DNA of 7,174 nt, taken from contig CALBKR010000051.1 in NCBI GenBank assembly GCA_937896105.1, positions 1 through 7,174 of the forward strand, in the 5' to 3' direction. The notes below the pieces were generated by a model. That model was not told where the DNA came from and did not search any database. It saw only the letters and a list, made by a program, of their open reading frames with translations. The DNA is from an uncultured Bacteroidales bacterium. Its GTDB lineage: Bacteria; Bacteroidota; Bacteroidia; Bacteroidales; Bacteroidaceae. This document shows positions 5,411-7,174 of this stretch, in pieces. Positions within the stretch are counted from its first letter, which is position 1, and each line of letters starts with the position of its first letter. The position numbers and the translations under genes were made by a program.

Positions 5411-7174
5411 ATGAGACGGATTATATTACTGACATATGTGTTGGTTGTAACTTGTTTTGTATCTAATGCACAAAAATTGCCACAATTCTCGAGTAATGAA
5501 ACAGATTTCTGGTATTATATTGAGTTTGACATAAATTCGTCAGTGATTACTGATATTGGAGCGGAACAGGAGCTGCGTAACCGTGTGGCTGTTGAAGGAG
5601 AGGACGGGCAGCTTTGGAAGTTTGTTGGAAATGAGAACTCTTGTACCGTGGTTTCAAAGGCAGGCCGTAGTATGTGTTTCAACAAGTCGTCGAACCGTTT
5701 CTTTGCATCGTCCGGTGAGGCTACGGCAATGAAACTTGTTGCTACATCGACCGGCAAGTGGGAATTGCAATTATATGACGTTTCGCTTGCCCCATCGGCC
5801 AATCCCGATGCTGTTGCCATTGTGATATACAATGGTAGCGGCATTGACCATTATCTTGACGTTTGGAAACATGATTTCAATGCATGTGCTTTGAATTTTG
5901 TCCTGGCAGAAGATATGGTATTTACAACTCAGAGTGCTCCTTCTCCAGTTCCTGAGGTGGCAATTACTGGTTCGGATATTGCGCCCGAAGAACAATTGGC
6001 ATTATGGTACGATGCCCCTGCCACAAATTGGGTGAAGGAGGCTTTACCGATTGGAAATGGTGATATGGGTGCAATGATTTTTGGCGGTATTGCCCAGGAA
6101 CGTGTACAGTTTAATCACAAGACGCTGTGGAAGGGTTCGTCAGGTGCTACCGATTTGGGTTCATATCTTGCATTCGGCGATTTGTATATAATAAACAGGA
6201 ATGCCAAGATGGCTTCAGGGTATCGTAGGGAACTTGATCTTGCAAAAGCTGTCGTAAACGTGGAATATACTTCGGATGATACAGAATATAAACGTGAGTA
6301 TTTCTGCAGCAACCCGGACAATGTGATTGTAGTAAGATATACTGCAGCTGGAAATGAAACCCTTGACCTTGACTTGCAGTTTATCAACTCACAAGGTGCC
6401 AGGGCTGAATACACAGCAAATGGTGCAGTTTTCAGTGGCACTTTGGGGAACGGTATGAACTACCAGGCTGTTATGGCAGTGGAGATAGATGCCGGTACCA
6501 TAAATTATAATAAATGTGCTGTGACGGTAGATGGTGCACGTGAACTTGTGGTTTATATCGTTTGTGGTACAGATTTTGATCCTTCGTATTACAATCATCT
6601 GACGGGGGATGCAGTGGCATTGGATAACTCGCTTCGTAATGCCATTGCTTCCGCAAAGAAGAAAGGCTTTGAGACTGTCAGGACCGATCACCAACTCGAT
6701 TATGTCTCGTTGTTCGGGCGTTGTAGCTTTGAACTTACTGGTGCTACAAATTCTGTTCCTACGAACCAACTGTTGCAGAAGAGCGATGCAGCTTCTACAA
6801 AAATGGTCGATATGCTGATGTTCCAATATGGACGATATTTGACCATTGCATCCTCACGTGGAATCCCTGTGCCTTCCAACTTGCAGGGTATATGGAATAA
6901 GGACGGCAATGCGCAGAGTGATGCAGTGTGGGCTTCGGACATACATTCAAACATTAATGTGCAGATGAACTATTGGCCTGTTGAACCAACCAATTTGAGT
7001 GAATGTCATTTGCCGTTTCTTAACTATATAAAGAATGAGGCATTACGTGAAAACGGACGATGGCAGAAAAATGCCCGCGATCTTGGTGTTAATAAAGGAT
7101 GGGTCGTAAACACAGCCGGAAATATATTCGGAGGCTCCAGCAGTTATAAGATAGGTAAGTATTCTGTTGCCAAT
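5411..7174 (+). CDS. GH95-family alpha-L-fucosidase or alpha-L-galactosidase with extra N-terminal domain; 3' end missing
   Basis: Open from ATG 5411 to the right edge (588 codons, no stop). A signal peptide (residues 1-20, SNA|Q) is followed by a domain of about 170 residues (22-190) containing FWYYIEF, GQLWKFVG and NRFFASS, which looks like a ricin-type beta-trefoil relative of uncertain family. GH95 homology starts at LWYDAPA (198-204) and includes EALPIGNGDMGAM (from about 210), the beta-sandwich segment, and NINVQMNYWP with NLSEC (514-532). In the characterised GH95 enzyme AfcA, two closely spaced Asn (N421, N423) help activate the water; N514 and N516 are my proposed equivalents. The general-acid Glu region lies beyond the window, so activity cannot be judged complete. 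Around 563-575 the sequence reads GWVVNTAGN where I would expect an HHNTD-like motif. GH95 members invert and cleave alpha-1,2-L-fucosides, and some cleave alpha-L-galactosides. It follows the GH27 stop by 5 bases, with no Shine-Dalgarno, so it is very likely in the same operon. Confidence 0.9.
   Translation, partial: MRRIILLTYVLVVTCFVSNAQKLPQFSSNETDFWYYIEFDINSSVITDIGAEQELRNRVAVEGEDGQLWKFVGNENSCTVVSKAGRSMCFNKSSNRFFASSGEATAMKLVATSTGKWELQLYDVSLAPSANPDAVAIVIYNGSGIDHYLDVWKHDFNACALNFVLAEDMVFTTQSAPSPVPEVAITGSDIAPEEQLALWYDAPATNWVKEALPIGNGDMGAMIFGGIAQERVQFNHKTLWKGSSGATDLGSYLAFGDLYIINRNAKMASGYRRELDLAKAVVNVEYTSDDTEYKREYFCSNPDNVIVVRYTAAGNETLDLDLQFINSQGARAEYTANGAVFSGTLGNGMNYQAVMAVEIDAGTINYNKCAVTVDGARELVVYIVCGTDFDPSYYNHLTGDAVALDNSLRNAIASAKKKGFETVRTDHQLDYVSLFGRCSFELTGATNSVPTNQLLQKSDAASTKMVDMLMFQYGRYLTIASSRGIPVPSNLQGIWNKDGNAQSDAVWASDIHSNINVQMNYWPVEPTNLSECHLPFLNYIKNEALRENGRWQKNARDLGVNKGWVVNTAGNIFGGSSSYKIGKYSVAN

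Noticed and set aside
5411..5475. Lipoprotein signal (VVTC) in the GH95 protein
   Set aside because: Thr at -1 is a poor lipobox residue, and SNA|Q five residues later is a good signal peptidase I site.
1..7174. CRISPR arrays, tRNA/rRNA genes, insertion sequences, attachment sites
   Set aside because: The window is almost entirely coding; the only repeats are in-frame domain duplications and one intergenic dyad.

Overview
The window looks like a carbohydrate-degradation locus from a gut-type member of the Bacteroidales (Bacteroides/Prevotella relatives). This rests on exported multi-domain glycoside hydrolases, signal peptides cleaved before Gln (A|Q), A/T-rich gene starts without a Shine-Dalgarno sequence, and short C-terminal 'DLSGRK ... 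GVYIVNGKK' tails. All three genes lie on the + strand and fill almost the whole window.

Layout: (1) positions 1-2525 hold a large glycosidase whose 5' end is missing. It has an (alpha/beta)8 catalytic part of the alpha-galactosidase superclan (clan GH-D-like), two near-duplicate Ig-like domains, a GEVED-like beta domain and a C-terminal tail. (2) Positions 2526-2600 are a 75-base gap dominated by a perfect 15+15-base inverted repeat, probably a terminator or attenuator. (3) Positions 2601-5405 hold a complete GH27 alpha-galactosidase with two N-terminal NPCBM domains; almost every galactose-pocket residue of human alpha-galactosidase A can be matched. (4) Positions 5411-7174 hold the first 588 residues of a GH95-family enzyme (alpha-L-fucosidase or alpha-L-galactosidase) with an extra N-terminal domain of about 170 residues. 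It starts 5 bases after the GH27 stop and runs off the right edge.

Taken together, the genes suggest stepwise removal of terminal alpha-D-galactose (or GalNAc) and alpha-L-fucose/L-galactose caps from a complex glycan. Host blood-group-B-type glycans or decorated plant polysaccharides would fit, but the sequence does not decide between them. No susC/susD, sulfatase, regulator, RNA gene, mobile element or CRISPR is visible. I do not see a wholly new system here. The less ordinary points are the unplaced clan-D family of gene 1, the N-terminal module and divergent active-site region of the GH95 protein, and the intergenic dyad.
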